Notes: generated by a model not told the origin, from the sequence alone. 64,000 bases of DNA from Burkholderia gladioli (GCF_000959725.1 NZ_CP009323.1:4154001-4218000); one strand, 5' to 3'; shown: positions 20,518 to 30,726, counted from the stretch's first letter. Translations and numbers: made by a program.

Positions 20518-22002
20518 TCAGGTCAACTGGTAAACCGGGTCCATCAGCAGCGCGCGCAGATAGGCCGCGCCGTTCGCATCGGCATCGATCGCCGCCACCG
20601 GCGAGAGCGGCAGCACCGCGTGCTGGAGCTGCAGCTCGGCCGACAGCGTGGGCCTGGCCTGCGGCGCCGTGCCGAAGCGCGCGAGCCAGCCGTCGAGGTC
20701 GAAGCGCAGCGTCGCCGGCTTCGCCGCCATCCCGGCAACTCGCGCGGTCGGCTTCATGCTCGCCGTGGTGGAACGGAACATGCGCTCGATGAATTGCTTG
20801 CGCGCCAGCAGGGTCGCGCTGTTGATCCACAGCGTGCCGCCCGGCCAGCCCTTCACGTTGGGCGGCGCGAACAGGTTCTCGCCGAGCCCGCGCACCACCG
20901 GCACGAACTGCGCCGCATCGCCGTAATCGATCTCGAACAGGCGCAGGTTGCCCACCACAAACTCGACCGGCGACTTCACATGCAGGCCGCGCACGCGATC
21001 GCTCCAGAACGCCTCGCACGAGAACAGCGCGACCAGCAGCGCGCGAATCTCGTAGCCGCTGTCGCGAAAGCGCGCGGCGATGCCGTCGAGCTCGGCCGCA
21101 TCGGGCGTATCGGAGACGAACTCGCGCCACAGCTTCGCCGCGACGAAGCCCGCCGTTTCCGGCTGCGCGAGCAGCACGTCGAGCACGCGATCGGTATCGA
21201 GCGGGCCGGTGACGCCGAGCACGGTCTTCACGCCATCGTCATGAAGATTCGGATGCCAAACCGTTTCGATGGTATCGGGATCGAGTCCCCAGCCGGTCAG
21301 CGCGCGCGCCGCCTCGGTCACGTCGTGCTGCGTGTAATGGCCCTCGCCGAGCGTGAACAGCTCCATCACCTCGCGCGCGAAGTTCTCGTTGGGCCGGCCC
21401 TTGCGATTGCTCGCGCCGTCGAGGTACTGGAGCATCGCCGGATCCTTCGCCACCGCGTGCAGCATGGTGCCGAAATTGCCGAGTGCCTCGCCGCGCAGCA
21501 GGCGGTGCTGGACCGCCATGGTGCGCGCATACGGCACCTTGTCCTGCCCCGAGGTGAAGTGCCGATGCCAGAACAGCGTCATGCGTTCGGTGAGCGGCGA
21601 AGGCGTGACCAGCATCTCGCCGAGCCACCAGGCGCGCAACGCGTCGTAGCGCTGGCCCTGCAGGCGCTGGTCATCGCGGCGCTGCTCGGGCGTCCAGGCA
21701 TTGCGGATCGCGCGCGGCGGCGGCATCTCGTCGACCCAGGCCGGCAGCGGCGTGACGCTGTCGCGATGCGTGCCGTCCAGCAGGCGCTCGACGGCCTGCG
21801 CGCGTGTCATGCCGACGTAACGCGCCACCTCGGCGGGCGGCGCCGTGAAGCCGGTGCGCGCGAGCAGGAAACGCGCGTCGTCGGCATCGAGCGGCGCGAG
21901 CATCGCACTCGGCCATGCGTCGCCGGCATGCGCACGCATGCCATGCGCGCGATGCGCTGCCGGCGGCTGCGCGGGCGGGACATCGGTATCGAATCGAGGC
22001 AT
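20518..22002 (-). CDS. DUF1800 family protein
   Basis: About 494 residues. Family features include ARFLLARTGFTAPPAEV, LFWHRHFTSGQDKVPYARTM, NENFAREVMELFTLGEGHYTQHDV and NVKGWPGG. The start at 22002 (ATG, GGGAG upstream) is favoured; a GTG at 22056 would add 18 residues. No clear signal peptide is visible with the shorter start. It is probably transcribed with the following DUF1501 gene. Function is unknown; the pair is often proposed to act at the cell surface. Confidence 0.9.
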   Translation of the reverse strand: MPRFDTDVPPAQPPAAHRAHGMRAHAGDAWPSAMLAPLDADDARFLLARTGFTAPPAEVARYVGMTRAQAVERLLDGTHRDSVTPLPAWVDEMPPPRAIRNAWTPEQRRDDQRLQGQRYDALRAWWLGEMLVTPSPLTERMTLFWHRHFTSGQDKVPYARTMAVQHRLLRGEALGNFGTMLHAVAKDPAMLQYLDGASNRKGRPNENFAREVMELFTLGEGHYTQHDVTEAARALTGWGLDPDTIETVWHPNLHDDGVKTVLGVTGPLDTDRVLDVLLAQPETAGFVAAKLWREFVSDTPDAAELDGIAARFRDSGYEIRALLVALFSCEAFWSDRVRGLHVKSPVEFVVGNLRLFEIDYGDAAQFVPVVRGLGENLFAPPNVKGWPGGTLWINSATLLARKQFIERMFRSTTASMKPTARVAGMAAKPATLRFDLDGWLARFGTAPQARPTLSAELQLQHAVLPLSPVAAIDADANGAAYLRALLMDPVYQLT

Positions 22003-22197
22003 GGCCGCGCCGCTCCCGAAAGCTGCCTGGAAAGAAACCGGCGAAAGATACGACACGCGTATCGTTCCCGGCGGTGTTCAAACCTCAACAACGGACCACG
22101 CCCGCGCGACGTTGACGTGCGCGCGCAGATGATTCCGCCATCGGGGGGACATGAAACCAGGCTAGGGGAGAAAAAACGGAAGACAGCGAAAGACGGC

Positions 22198-22494
22198 TCA
22201 GCGCTTGTACAGCTCGCGCACCGCGTCCTCGATATGCTGGCGCAGCAGGTGGCGCTCCTCGGGCGTCATGTGGCCGTCGCGGCGACGCTGGTCGAGATCG
22301 GGGGAAACGGCGGAACGGCCAGGCTCGTCGAAGCGATCGAGTTGCGCATCGCGCGGCGGGGGCGGCGGCATGCGGGGACGCGAGGCCTTGTGCGACGACC
22401 CGCCCCGCTCGGGGCGTTGGGCGCAGGCGAAGTTCGATGCAAAGAGACCGGCGAACACGATCGTCAGTGCGCACGCAATCCGGGTGGGTCGCAT
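22198..22494 (-). CDS. Small exported protein, unknown function
   Basis: A 98-residue protein with a clear signal peptide (MRPTRIACALTIVFAGLFAS..., cleavage probably after ACA). A basic/proline-rich stretch (PRMPPPPPRDAQ) is followed by a helical end (MTPEERHLLRQHIEDAVREL). The C-terminal part resembles short EF-hand-free periplasmic motifs seen in Burkholderia, but I cannot name the family. It is upstream of the DUF1800/DUF1501 pair on the same strand, 195 nt away, and divergent from ompR. Confidence 0.75.
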   Translation of the reverse strand: MRPTRIACALTIVFAGLFASNFACAQRPERGGSSHKASRPRMPPPPPRDAQLDRFDEPGRSAVSPDLDQRRRDGHMTPEERHLLRQHIEDAVRELYKR

Positions 22495-22695
22495 CACTGT
22501 TCTCGCTTCTCTGGTCGATTTGTTCCCTTCGTCACGCGGCAACCGTCTAACCTCTGGTACTTGAACAAACCCGGCGAATATCGGGCAAACGAACTACGAA
22601 ATATCGAGTGGGTGGAGTATCCACTGAATTTCCGCGCCAAGTAAAGGAGTCTCTAACGAGTGTCTTTACTCAGCATCGCAGCCCGGGTAAATTTT

Positions 22696-22710
22696 GTAAC
22701 TGACTGTTAC
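22696..22710. promoter_or_regulatory. Candidate OmpR-type site upstream of ompR
   Basis: GTAAC-TGACT-GTTAC, a perfect 5+5 inverted repeat preceded by TTTT, 45 bp before ompR. The GTAAC/GTTAC core resembles the half-sites OmpR proteins bind, which suggests autoregulation. This is a motif match by eye only. Confidence 0.4.
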
Positions 22711-22754
22711 TCGCAAAATCCCGCGCCCGTGCGCGCCTTCGTAATCGAGATAAG

Positions 22755-23489
22755 ATGCCGTCCATGGAAACCAAAAATCCCTCGAAAATCCTCGTCGTCG
22801 ACGACGATCCCCGTTTGCGCGACCTGCTGCGCCGCTACCTCGGCGAGCAGGGCTTCAACGTATATGTCGCCGAAAATGCGACGGCAATGAACAAGCTCTG
22901 GGTGCGCGAGCGTTTCGACCTGCTGGTGCTCGACCTGATGCTGCCCGGCGAGGACGGCCTGTCGATCTGCCGCCGCCTGCGCGGCAGCAACGACCGCACG
23001 CCGATCATCATGCTCACAGCCAAGGGCGAGGACGTGGACCGCATCGTCGGCCTCGAGATGGGCGCCGACGACTACCTGCCCAAGCCCTTCAATCCGCGCG
23101 AGCTGGTCGCGCGCATCCACGCGGTGCTGCGCCGCCAGGCGCCGGCCGAACTGCCGGGCGCGCCCTCGGAAACCACCGAGGTGTTCGAGTTCGGCGAGTT
23201 CTCGCTGAACCTGGCTACCCGCACGCTGACCAAGTCCGGCCAGGAGATTCCGCTGACCACCGGCGAATTCTCGGTGCTCAAGGTCTTCGCGCGTCATCCG
23301 CGCCAGCCGCTGTCGCGCGAGAAGCTGATGGAACTCGCACGCGGCCGCGAATACGAAGTGTTCGACCGCAGCCTCGACGTGCAGATCTCGCGCCTGCGCA
23401 AGCTGATCGAGCCCGATCCGGGCAGCCCGCGCTTCATCCAGACCGTCTGGGGCCTCGGCTACGTATTCATCCCCGACGGCGCCGCCTGA
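22755..23489 (+). CDS. ompR: Two-component response regulator OmpR
   Basis: A 244-residue response regulator. The receiver domain has acidic residues in VVDDDP, phospho-acceptor Asp60 in LLVLDLMLPGEDG, then MLTAKGED and LPKPFNPREL. A winged-helix DNA-binding domain (residues ~145-238) ends with LRKLIEPDPGSPRFIQTVWG. A second ATG nine bases downstream (METKNPSK) is an equally good start. It controls porin and osmotic-response genes in related bacteria. It is followed by envZ. Confidence 0.95.
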   Translation: MPSMETKNPSKILVVDDDPRLRDLLRRYLGEQGFNVYVAENATAMNKLWVRERFDLLVLDLMLPGEDGLSICRRLRGSNDRTPIIMLTAKGEDVDRIVGLEMGADDYLPKPFNPRELVARIHAVLRRQAPAELPGAPSETTEVFEFGEFSLNLATRTLTKSGQEIPLTTGEFSVLKVFARHPRQPLSREKLMELARGREYEVFDRSLDVQISRLRKLIEPDPGSPRFIQTVWGLGYVFIPDGAA

Positions 23490-23554
23490 GTGGTCCCGGC
23501 GCGCGTTCGCGCGTGCCGGAACCCGCCGCCCTGCCTGCTTGGACAGTCCGCCCT

Positions 23555-24919
23555 ATGCGCATTGACCGGCGCCTCCTGACGCTCGTATTCGGCGGGCTGT
23601 TCTGGCGCACCTTCCTGCTGATCGCGCTGTTGATCGCGGTCAGCCTCGCCGCGTGGTTCCAGAGCTTCCGCGTGATCGAGCGCGAGCCGCGCGCGCAGCG
23701 CGTGGCCCTGCAGCTCGTCGCGGTGGTCAAGCTCACGCGCACCGCCCTGCTCTATTCGGATCCGGACCTGCGCCGCGCGCTGCTCCAGGACCTGGAGAGC
23801 AACGAGGGCGTGCGCGTCTACCCACGCGAAACCACCGACAAATTCAAGCTCCAGCCCGACGAATCGCTCAATCGCCTGATCGAGCACGATATCCGCAGCC
23901 GGCTCGGCGACGATACCGTGATCGCGCAGTCGGTCAACGACATCCCCGGCGTCTGGATCAGCTTCAAGATCGACGACGACGATTACTGGGTGGCGCTCGA
24001 CCGCGACCAGCTCGACACCGTCACGGGCCTGCAATGGGCCGGCTGGGGCCTGTTCGCGCTGGCGCTGTCGCTGCTCGGCTCGGCCTTCATCACCAGCCTG
24101 GTGAACCAGCCCTTCTCGCGGCTCGCGCTGGCCGCGCGCAAGGTGGGCGCCGGGCAGATGCCCGAGCCGCTGCCCGAGCGCGGCATGGGCGTGGCCGCCG
24201 AAACCAATCGCAGCTTCAACCAGATGGTGCGCGATCTCGAGCAGCTCGACGCCGATCGTGCGCTGATGCTGGCCGGCATCTCGCACGACCTGCGCACGCC
24301 GCTGGCGCGGCTGCGCCTGGAAACCGAGATGAGTCCCTCGGACCAGGCCACCAAGGACGCGATGGTCGACGACATCGAGCAGATGGACCGCATCATCGCC
24401 GCCTTCATCGATTACGCGCGGCCGATGCAGCCGCGTTCGCTCGAGCCGGTCGATCTGTCGCTGGTCGCCCACGACGTGGCCGCGCGCCTGGCCAACGAGG
24501 AAGGCGTGCAGATCCGCACCGTGCTGGCGCCGGCCGCCGTGATCGAGGCCGACGAGACCGACATGCGCCGCGTGATTGGCAACCTGGTGGAGAACGCGCG
24601 CAAGTACGGCCTGAGCCGCGGCGACGGCATCGCGCGCATCACCGTCGAGACACGCGCCTCGCATGCGCGCATCGAGGTGATCGTGCGCGACGAGGGCCCG
24701 GGCATCCCCGACGATCAGCTGCCGCTGGTGATGCGCCCGTTCTACCGCGTCGACGCCGCGCGCAGCAAGGCCGACGGCACCGGGCTCGGGATGGCGATCG
24801 TGCTGCGCATCGTGGGCCGCTACCGCGGCACGCTGAAGCTGCGCAATCGCGCGCCGGAGCCGGGCCTGGAAGCCTCGATCGACTTCCCGACCGGCAAGGC
24901 CGCCCGCGTGGCGGCCTGA
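23555..24919 (+). CDS. envZ: Sensor histidine kinase EnvZ
   Basis: A 454-residue inner-membrane kinase, partner of OmpR. The first membrane helix spans residues ~12-32, a periplasmic sensor region follows, and the second helix is near residue 165. A HAMP linker leads to the H-box with phospho-accepting His244 (AGISHDLRTPLARLR). The ATP-binding domain has the N-box NLVENARKYG, G1 DEGPGIP and G2 GTGLGMAI. MRIDRRLL at 23555 is chosen over a GTG at 23513. A 13-bp palindrome follows the stop codon. Confidence 0.95.
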   Translation: MRIDRRLLTLVFGGLFWRTFLLIALLIAVSLAAWFQSFRVIEREPRAQRVALQLVAVVKLTRTALLYSDPDLRRALLQDLESNEGVRVYPRETTDKFKLQPDESLNRLIEHDIRSRLGDDTVIAQSVNDIPGVWISFKIDDDDYWVALDRDQLDTVTGLQWAGWGLFALALSLLGSAFITSLVNQPFSRLALAARKVGAGQMPEPLPERGMGVAAETNRSFNQMVRDLEQLDADRALMLAGISHDLRTPLARLRLETEMSPSDQATKDAMVDDIEQMDRIIAAFIDYARPMQPRSLEPVDLSLVAHDVAARLANEEGVQIRTVLAPAAVIEADETDMRRVIGNLVENARKYGLSRGDGIARITVETRASHARIEVIVRDEGPGIPDDQLPLVMRPFYRVDAARSKADGTGLGMAIVLRIVGRYRGTLKLRNRAPEPGLEASIDFPTGKAARVAA

Positions 24920-24932
24920 GCGCCCGATTCAC

Positions 24933-24959
24933 GACGATGGCCGGGGCCCGGCCATCGTC
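24933..24959. repeat. 13-bp perfect palindrome after envZ
   Basis: GACGATGGCCGGG, one base, then CCCGGCCATCGTC. It starts 13 nt past the envZ stop. There is no T tract, so it is not a classical terminator; it may protect or process the mRNA 3' end. Confidence 0.6.
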
Positions 24960-24980
24960 CCCGCCAACGCCCCTCGCCTC

Positions 24981-25032
24981 TCGATAGACAATTTCTACTG
25001 GAATTGTCGTTCGATAGAACTACAGTCGTAAT
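24981..25032 (+). promoter_or_regulatory. Candidate peroxide-responsive promoter of the peroxiredoxin gene
   Basis: GACAATT (24987) and AATTGTC (25002) form a perfect 7-bp inverted repeat with an 8-nt spacer. It is flanked by two direct copies of TCGATAGA (24981 and 25011). ATAG-N7-CTAC within it resembles an OxyR half-site. A weak promoter overlaps: TTGTCG (25004) and CGTAAT (25027), 17 bp apart. The layout suits a LysR-type regulator such as OxyR. Confidence 0.4.
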
Positions 25033-25109
25033 TCACGCTGCCGCCCCGGCACCGCGACGACGCTTGCGCCACCCCGGCAGCGCGCCCCTCTCACGGCAGG
25101 AGCAGGCGC

Positions 25110-25622
25110 ATGAAAACCGTCGGCGACATCCTCGAAGCCTTCACGGTCACGGCCGCGCGGCCGGGCTTCAATCATCACGATGAAAACGGCCAGTCGGCCT
25201 TCGAAACCCTTACCGAAGCCTCGTTTCCGGGCAAGTGGAAGATCCTGTACTTCTATCCGCGCGATTTCAGCCCGGCCTGCGCGAGCGAGATCGCCGCGTT
25301 CGCGCGGTTGCAGCGGCAGTTCGAGGAACGCGACGCGGTGCTGCTGGGCGGCAGTTCAGACAACGAATTCGTCAAGCTGGCCTGGCGCCGCGAACATCCG
25401 GCGCTGGACCGGCTCAACCATCACGCCTTCGGCGACGTGAAGGGCGAACTGATCGACCAGCTCGGCGTGCGCGACCACGATGCCGGCGTGGCGCTGCGCG
25501 CCAGCTTCATCGTCGATCCGGACAACACGATCCAGCATGTCTCGGTGGACAGGCTCGAGGTGGGACGCAATCCCGAGGAGATCCTGCGCATCCTCGATGC
25601 CCTGCGGGCGGGCCAGGCGTGA
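25110..25622 (+). CDS. Peroxiredoxin (AhpC/TSA family), one-cysteine type
   Basis: A 170-residue thioredoxin-fold peroxidase that should reduce peroxides. The active-site region is YPRDFSPACASEIAAFARL, with the peroxidatic Cys57. The usual FTFVCPTE is altered to FSPACASE: Ser replaces the active-site Thr, and the Pro after Cys is lost. Cys57 is the only cysteine, so no resolving cysteine exists within the chain; the C-terminal end that carries it in AhpC is missing. It would need an external thiol for recycling. CAGGAG lies upstream of the ATG. A palindromic operator-like promoter precedes it. Confidence 0.88.
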   Translation: MKTVGDILEAFTVTAARPGFNHHDENGQSAFETLTEASFPGKWKILYFYPRDFSPACASEIAAFARLQRQFEERDAVLLGGSSDNEFVKLAWRREHPALDRLNHHAFGDVKGELIDQLGVRDHDAGVALRASFIVDPDNTIQHVSVDRLEVGRNPEEILRILDALRAGQA

Positions 25623-25725
25623 GCAAGCGGGCGCGCTGCCCGATCAGGCGGGCATGGGCGAAATCAGGCGTGAATTGACCGCGGCGAATCCCGGCCTGTA
25701 TCGATGGGGGATGGCGGAATGTGGA

Positions 25726-25747
25726 CGGCCGGCAGGAAAGCCGGCCG
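25726..25747. repeat. GC-rich hairpin between convergent genes
   Basis: CGGCCGGC, six-base loop, GCCGGCCG, between the ends of the convergent peroxiredoxin and ispF genes. It has no T tract; it may be a weak bidirectional termination or 3'-end structure. Confidence 0.4.
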
Positions 25748-25792
25748 GCATCGCGCACCAGGGCGGGGCACGATGCCGGCCGGGCGCGAGGC

Positions 25793-26278
25793 TCAGTCGC
25801 CCTCGCGCACCAGCAGCGCGGCGGCCTGGGCCTCGATGCCCTCGCCGCGGCCGAGATAACCGAGCTTCTCGTTGGTCTTCGCCTTGACGTTGACGCGGTC
25901 CAGCGGCAGGCCCAGATCCTCGGCGATATTGGCGCGCATCGCGTCGATATGCGGCGCGAGCTTGGGCGCCTGGGCGATCACGGTGGTATCGACGTTGCGG
26001 ATCGCGAAGCCGGCCGCGTTCACGCGCTTGACGCATTCGCGCAGCAGCACGCGGCTGTCGGCGCCCTTGAACTGCGCGTCGGTATCCGAGAAGTGCCGGC
26101 CGATGTCGCCGAGCGCGGCCGCGCCGAACAGCGCGTCGGTCAGCGCGTGCAGCAGCACGTCGGCGTCCGAGTGGCCGAGCAGGCCGCGTTCGTAGGGGAT
26201 GGTCACGCCGCCGATGATGAGCGGCCGGCCGGGAACCAGTTGGTGTACGTCGTAGCCTTGTCCGATTCTGATGTCCAT
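25793..26278 (-). CDS. ispF: 2-C-methyl-D-erythritol 2,4-cyclodiphosphate synthase
   Basis: IspF catalyses the fifth step of the MEP pathway to isopentenyl diphosphate, releasing CMP. It is 161 residues, standard length. Metal ligands Asp10, His12 (GYDVHQL) and His44 ([10 protein letters not shown]) are present, as is the [11 protein letters not shown] motif. It lies 28 nt downstream of ispD on the same strand, the usual coupled arrangement. Confidence 0.98.
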   Translation of the reverse strand: MDIRIGQGYDVHQLVPGRPLIIGGVTIPYERGLLGHSDADVLLHALTDALFGAAALGDIGRHFSDTDAQFKGADSRVLLRECVKRVNAAGFAIRNVDTTVIAQAPKLAPHIDAMRANIAEDLGLPLDRVNVKAKTNEKLGYLGRGEGIEAQAAALLVREGD

Positions 26279-26306
26279 GCTGGGTCTGGTTCGTGGTGAA
26301 GGTGGA

Positions 26307-27017
26307 TCAGGAGGCGTTCGCCGGCCGCGACAGGAATGCCTCGGCCAGGTCGAAATCCTCGGGGTACGTGACCTTGAAGTTGCGCAGGTTGCCCTGCACC
26401 ACGCGCGGGGCGTGGCCGGCCCATTCGATCGCGCTGGCCTCGTCGGTCAGGTCGTGGCCGTCGCGCTGCGCGGCGAGGATCGCCTCGCGCAGCATGCCGA
26501 TGCGGAACATCTGCGGCGTCTGTGCCTGCCACAGCCCGTCGCGCGCCTCGGTGCGGGCGATCTCGTCGCCACCGGCCGGCACGCGCTTGAGCGTGTCGGC
26601 CACCGGCAGCGCGACGATGCCGCCCACCGGGTCGTCCTTGAGCGTGGAAATCAGCGTGCGAATCAGCGCCGGCGTGATGCCGGGGCGCGCCGCGTCGTGC
26701 ACCAGCACCCAGTCCGCGTCGGTCGCGCCGAATTCGACGAGCTGCATCAGCCCGTTGAGCACCGAGGCCTGGCGCGAGGCGCCGCCGCAGCGGCCGACCG
26801 CGAAGCGCAGGCCGGAAAAGCGACGCGCGTCGAAATGCGGATCGTCGGGGGAGATCACCACCAGGGTCTGCGCGAGCTCGCTGAGCGCGTCGAAGGCGGC
26901 CAGCGTATAGTGCAGCAGCGCGCGACCGGCGAGCGTGCGGTACTGCTTGGGCAGCGCCGAGCCGGAGCGGCTGCCGGTGCCGGCGCAGGGAATCAGGGCG
27001 AAAAGTCGGGGAGTCAC
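26307..27017 (-). CDS. ispD: 2-C-methyl-D-erythritol 4-phosphate cytidylyltransferase
   Basis: IspD activates MEP with CTP in the MEP isoprenoid pathway. It is 236 residues with a GTG start giving [20 protein letters not shown], the family N-terminus; a start at 27149 would add 44 unrelated residues and overlap mfd. The CTP-binding loop [17 protein letters not shown] and the VHDAARP motif are intact. It is divergent from mfd with a 112-bp gap. Confidence 0.97.
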   Translation of the reverse strand: MTPRLFALIPCAGTGSRSGSALPKQYRTLAGRALLHYTLAAFDALSELAQTLVVISPDDPHFDARRFSGLRFAVGRCGGASRQASVLNGLMQLVEFGATDADWVLVHDAARPGITPALIRTLISTLKDDPVGGIVALPVADTLKRVPAGGDEIARTEARDGLWQAQTPQMFRIGMLREAILAAQRDGHDLTDEASAIEWAGHAPRVVQGNLRNFKVTYPEDFDLAEAFLSRPANAS

Positions 27018-27129
27018 GAGAGCGAACGCCGGTAATAGGGAAATCGAATCACGGATTTTATAATAGGTCTTTCGCCTCGGCCGCCGTGCCGCTCGCCGCG
27101 CCCCGGCGCACGCTATTCCAGCCTCGTCC

Positions 27130-30100
27130 ATGCCAGAAAACGCCAGCACCCCGTCGTCCCCCGTCGCACTCGTGAAACCGGGCCAGCGCTTTGCCTTCGA
27201 CGGCGCGCACGGCTCCGCCGATGCCCTCGCGATCGCCCGCTACCTGTCCGCGCACCAGGGCGAGGTGCCGCTGGTCGCGGTGATCTGCGCCAATGCCGTC
27301 GACGCGCAGCGGCTCTCGCAGGAGATCGGCTTCTTCGCGCCGAACGCGCGCGTGCGCCTCCTGCCCGATTGGGAAACCCTGCCCTACGACACCTTCTCGC
27401 CGCACCAGGACCTGGTCTCGGAGCGGCTGGCCACCCTGCACGACCTCGGCGAGGGGCGCTGCGACATCCTGCTGGTGCCGGCCACCACGGCGCTCTACCG
27501 GATGCCGCCGGCCGCCTTCCTGGCCGCCTACACCTTCGCCTTCACCCAGGGCGAGCGGCTCGACGAGGCCAGGTTCAAGGCGCAGCTGACGCTGGCCGGC
27601 TACGAGCACGTCAGTCAGGTGGTGCGCCCGGGCGAATACTGCGTGCGCGGCTCGCTGATCGACCTGTTCCCGATGGGCTCGCCGCTGCCCTACCGGATCG
27701 ACCTGTTCGACGACCAGGTCGACTCGATCCGCGCCTTCGATCCCGACACGCAGCGCAGCCTCTACCCGGTGCGTGACGTGCGCCTGCTGCCGGGCCGCGA
27801 ATTCCCGTTCGACGAGGCGGCCCGCACCGCCTTCCGCAGCCGCTGGCGCGAGACCTTCGAGGGCGACCCGAGCCGCGCGCCGATCTATCGCGACATCGGC
27901 AACGGGGTGCCCTCGGCCGGCATCGAGTACTACCTGCCGCTGTTCTTCGAGGACACCGCCACGCTGTTCCACTACCTGCCGCCGCGCGCGCACCTGGTGT
28001 TCAGCGGCGACCTGGACACCGCGATCCGCCGCTTCACGGCCGATACCAAGCAGCGCTACAACTTCCTCTCGCACGACCGCGAGCGGCCGATTCTCGAGCC
28101 TCAGCGCCTGTTCCTGTCGGACGACGATTTCTACACGCTCGCCAAGCCCTTCGCGCGCGTGGTGCTGCCGGCCCAGGCGCCGGGCGGCTGGGCCACCGCG
28201 CTGCCGCCGCTGGCGCTGGAGCGCCAGGCCGAAGATCCGCTCGCCACGCTGCGCGCCTACCTCGCGAGCACGCCCAACCGCGTGCTGTTCACGGTCGAAT
28301 CGGCGGGCCGACGCGAGACCATCGCGCAATTGTTCGCCGAGCATGGGCTGCGCCCGGTCGGCAACGACAGCTACGCCTCGTGGCTCGCCAGCGACGAGCG
28401 TTTCGCGCTCGGCGTGGCGCCGCTGACCAGCGGCTTCGCGGTGCCCGGCGAGGCTTACGCGATCGTCACCGAGACCGAGCTGTACGGCGCCACCGGCCGC
28501 CGCGCGGGCCGGCGCCGCCAGGAGCAAGCCAGCAACGTCGACGCGATGGTGCGCGACCTCTCCGAGCTCAAGGTCGGCGATCCGGTGGTGCATACGCAGC
28601 ACGGCATCGGCCGCTACATGGGGCTGGTGTCGATGGATCTCGGCGAGGGCGATACCGAGTTCCTGCATCTCGAATACGCCGGCGAGAGCAAGCTCTACGT
28701 GCCGGTCTCGCAATTGCACGTGATCTCGCGCTACAGCGGCGCCGATCCCGACAGCGCGCCGCTGCACTCGCTGGGCTCGGGCCAATGGGAGCGTGCCAAG
28801 CGAAAGGCCGCGCAGCAGATCCGCGATACCGCGGCCGAGCTGCTCAACCTGTATGCGCGCCGCGCCGCGCGCGAGGGCCATGCCTTCGCGCTCGAGCCGC
28901 GCGACTACGTGAAGTTCGCCGAAAGCTTCGGCTTCGAGGAAACGCCCGACCAGGCCGCCGCGATCGCGGCCGTGATCGGCGACATGACCAGCGGCAAGCC
29001 GATGGACCGCCTCGTGTGCGGCGACGTCGGCTTCGGCAAGACCGAGGTGGCGCTGCGCGCGGCCTTCATCGCCGTGATGGGCGGCAAGCAGGTGGCCCTG
29101 CTCTCGCCCACCACGCTGCTGGCCGAGCAGCATACGCAGACCTTCATCGACCGCTTCGCCGACTGGCCGGTGCGGGTGGCCGAGCTATCGCGCTTCAAGT
29201 CGACCAAGGAGGTCAATGCCGCGATCGGCCAGATCAACGAGGGCAGCGTCGACATCGTGATCGGCACCCACAAGCTGCTGTCCTCGGACGTGCAGTTCAA
29301 GCGGCTCGGGCTGGTGATCATCGACGAGGAGCACCGCTTCGGGGTGCGCCAGAAGGAGGCGCTCAAGGCGCTGCGCGCCGAGGTCGACGTGCTGACGCTG
29401 ACCGCCACGCCGATCCCGCGCACGCTGGGCATGGCGCTGGAAGGCCTGCGCGACTTCTCGGTGATCGCCACCGCGCCGCAGAAGCGGCTGGCGATCAAGA
29501 CCTTCGTGCGGCGCGAGGAGGACAGCGTGATCCGCGAGGCGATGCTGCGCGAATTGAAGCGCGGCGGCCAGGTCTACTTCCTGCACAACGAGGTCGAGAC
29601 CATCGAGAACCGCAAGGCCATGCTCGAGGAACTGGTGCCCGAGGCGCGCATCGCGATCGCCCACGGCCAGATGCACGAGCGCGAACTCGAGCGCGTGATG
29701 CGCGACTTCGTCGGCCAGCGCGCCAACGTCCTGCTCTGCACCACCATCATCGAGACCGGCATCGACGTGCCGAGCGCGAACACCATCATCATGCACCGCG
29801 CCGACAAGTTCGGCCTGGCCCAGCTGCACCAGTTGCGCGGGCGCGTCGGCCGCTCGCACCACCAGGCCTATGCCTACCTGCTGGTGCACGATCCGCAGTC
29901 GCTGACCAAGCAGGCGCAGCGCCGGCTCGAGGCGATCCAGCAGATGGAGGAACTCGGCTCGGGCTTCTACCTGGCGATGCACGACCTGGAGATCCGCGGC
30001 ACCGGCGAGGTGCTCGGCGACAAGCAATCGGGCGAGATCCACGAGATCGGCTTCCAGCTCTACACCGACATGCTCAACGACGCGGTCAAGGCGCTCAAGA

Positions 30101-30600
30101 ACGGCCGCGAGCCGGACCTGCTCGCGCCGCTGGCGGCCACCACCGAGATCAACCTGCATACGCCGGCGATCCTGCCGGCCGATTACTGCGCCGACGTGCA
30201 GGAACGCCTGTCGCTCTACAAGCGCCTGGCGAACTGCGAGGACGGCGAGTCGATCGACGCGATCCAGGAAGAGCTGATCGACCGCTTCGGCAAGCTGCCG
30301 CAGCAGGCCAACGCGCTGGTCGAGACGCATCGGCTGCGGCTGGCGGCCAAGCCGCTGGGCATCAGCAAGATCGACGCGAGTGAGGCCGTGATCGGCCTGC
30401 AGTTCGTGCCGAGCCCGCCGATCGATCCGATGCGCATCATCGAGATGGTGCAGAAGCACAAGCACGTCAAGCTCGCCGGCCAGGACAAGCTGCGCATCGA
30501 GACGCGCACGCCCGACCTGGCGATCCGCGTGTCGACCGTCAAGGAAACGCTGCGCGCGCTGGGCCTGCCTTCGGGCGGGCAGAAAGCCGGCGCGCGCTGA
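27130..30600 (+). CDS. mfd: Transcription-repair coupling factor Mfd
   Basis: Mfd removes RNA polymerase stalled at DNA lesions and recruits UvrA. It is 1156 residues, the usual length. Domains in order: UvrB-like N-terminal region (residues ~1-350), RNA-polymerase-interacting CarD-like domain (~480-580, [18 protein letters not shown]), RecG-like helicase with Walker [10 protein letters not shown] and DEEHRFG (~620-960), and C-terminal TRCF domain. A terminator follows 126 bp after the stop. Confidence 0.98.
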   Translation: MPENASTPSSPVALVKPGQRFAFDGAHGSADALAIARYLSAHQGEVPLVAVICANAVDAQRLSQEIGFFAPNARVRLLPDWETLPYDTFSPHQDLVSERLATLHDLGEGRCDILLVPATTALYRMPPAAFLAAYTFAFTQGERLDEARFKAQLTLAGYEHVSQVVRPGEYCVRGSLIDLFPMGSPLPYRIDLFDDQVDSIRAFDPDTQRSLYPVRDVRLLPGREFPFDEAARTAFRSRWRETFEGDPSRAPIYRDIGNGVPSAGIEYYLPLFFEDTATLFHYLPPRAHLVFSGDLDTAIRRFTADTKQRYNFLSHDRERPILEPQRLFLSDDDFYTLAKPFARVVLPAQAPGGWATALPPLALERQAEDPLATLRAYLASTPNRVLFTVESAGRRETIAQLFAEHGLRPVGNDSYASWLASDERFALGVAPLTSGFAVPGEAYAIVTETELYGATGRRAGRRRQEQASNVDAMVRDLSELKVGDPVVHTQHGIGRYMGLVSMDLGEGDTEFLHLEYAGESKLYVPVSQLHVISRYSGADPDSAPLHSLGSGQWERAKRKAAQQIRDTAAELLNLYARRAAREGHAFALEPRDYVKFAESFGFEETPDQAAAIAAVIGDMTSGKPMDRLVCGDVGFGKTEVALRAAFIAVMGGKQVALLSPTTLLAEQHTQTFIDRFADWPVRVAELSRFKSTKEVNAAIGQINEGSVDIVIGTHKLLSSDVQFKRLGLVIIDEEHRFGVRQKEALKALRAEVDVLTLTATPIPRTLGMALEGLRDFSVIATAPQKRLAIKTFVRREEDSVIREAMLRELKRGGQVYFLHNEVETIENRKAMLEELVPEARIAIAHGQMHERELERVMRDFVGQRANVLLCTTIIETGIDVPSANTIIMHRADKFGLAQLHQLRGRVGRSHHQAYAYLLVHDPQSLTKQAQRRLEAIQQMEELGSGFYLAMHDLEIRGTGEVLGDKQSGEIHEIGFQLYTDMLNDAVKALKNGREPDLLAPLAATTEINLHTPAILPADYCADVQERLSLYKRLANCEDGESIDAIQEELIDRFGKLPQQANALVETHRLRLAAKPLGISKIDASEAVIGLQFVPSPPIDPMRIIEMVQKHKHVKLAGQDKLRIETRTPDLAIRVSTVKETLRALGLPSGGQKAGAR

Positions 30601-30726
30601 AACGGCGAATCCGCGGCGGCGGGTGGCGAGCGACGACGGGCCCCGGCGCGAACGGCGGATCCCGCCGCCCGCGCCGGAAATGACGGATCGTCCGCCGGCC
30701 CGGCGAAAATCGTGCTGCAGCGCAAG

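Noticed and set aside
20401-22644. Plus-strand open frame of 747 codons opposite DUF1501/DUF1800
   Set aside because: It spans two real minus-strand genes and their gap; low-complexity Arg/His/Ala composition.
27058-29133. Minus-strand open frame of 691 codons opposite mfd
   Set aside because: Shadow of mfd with no domain content.
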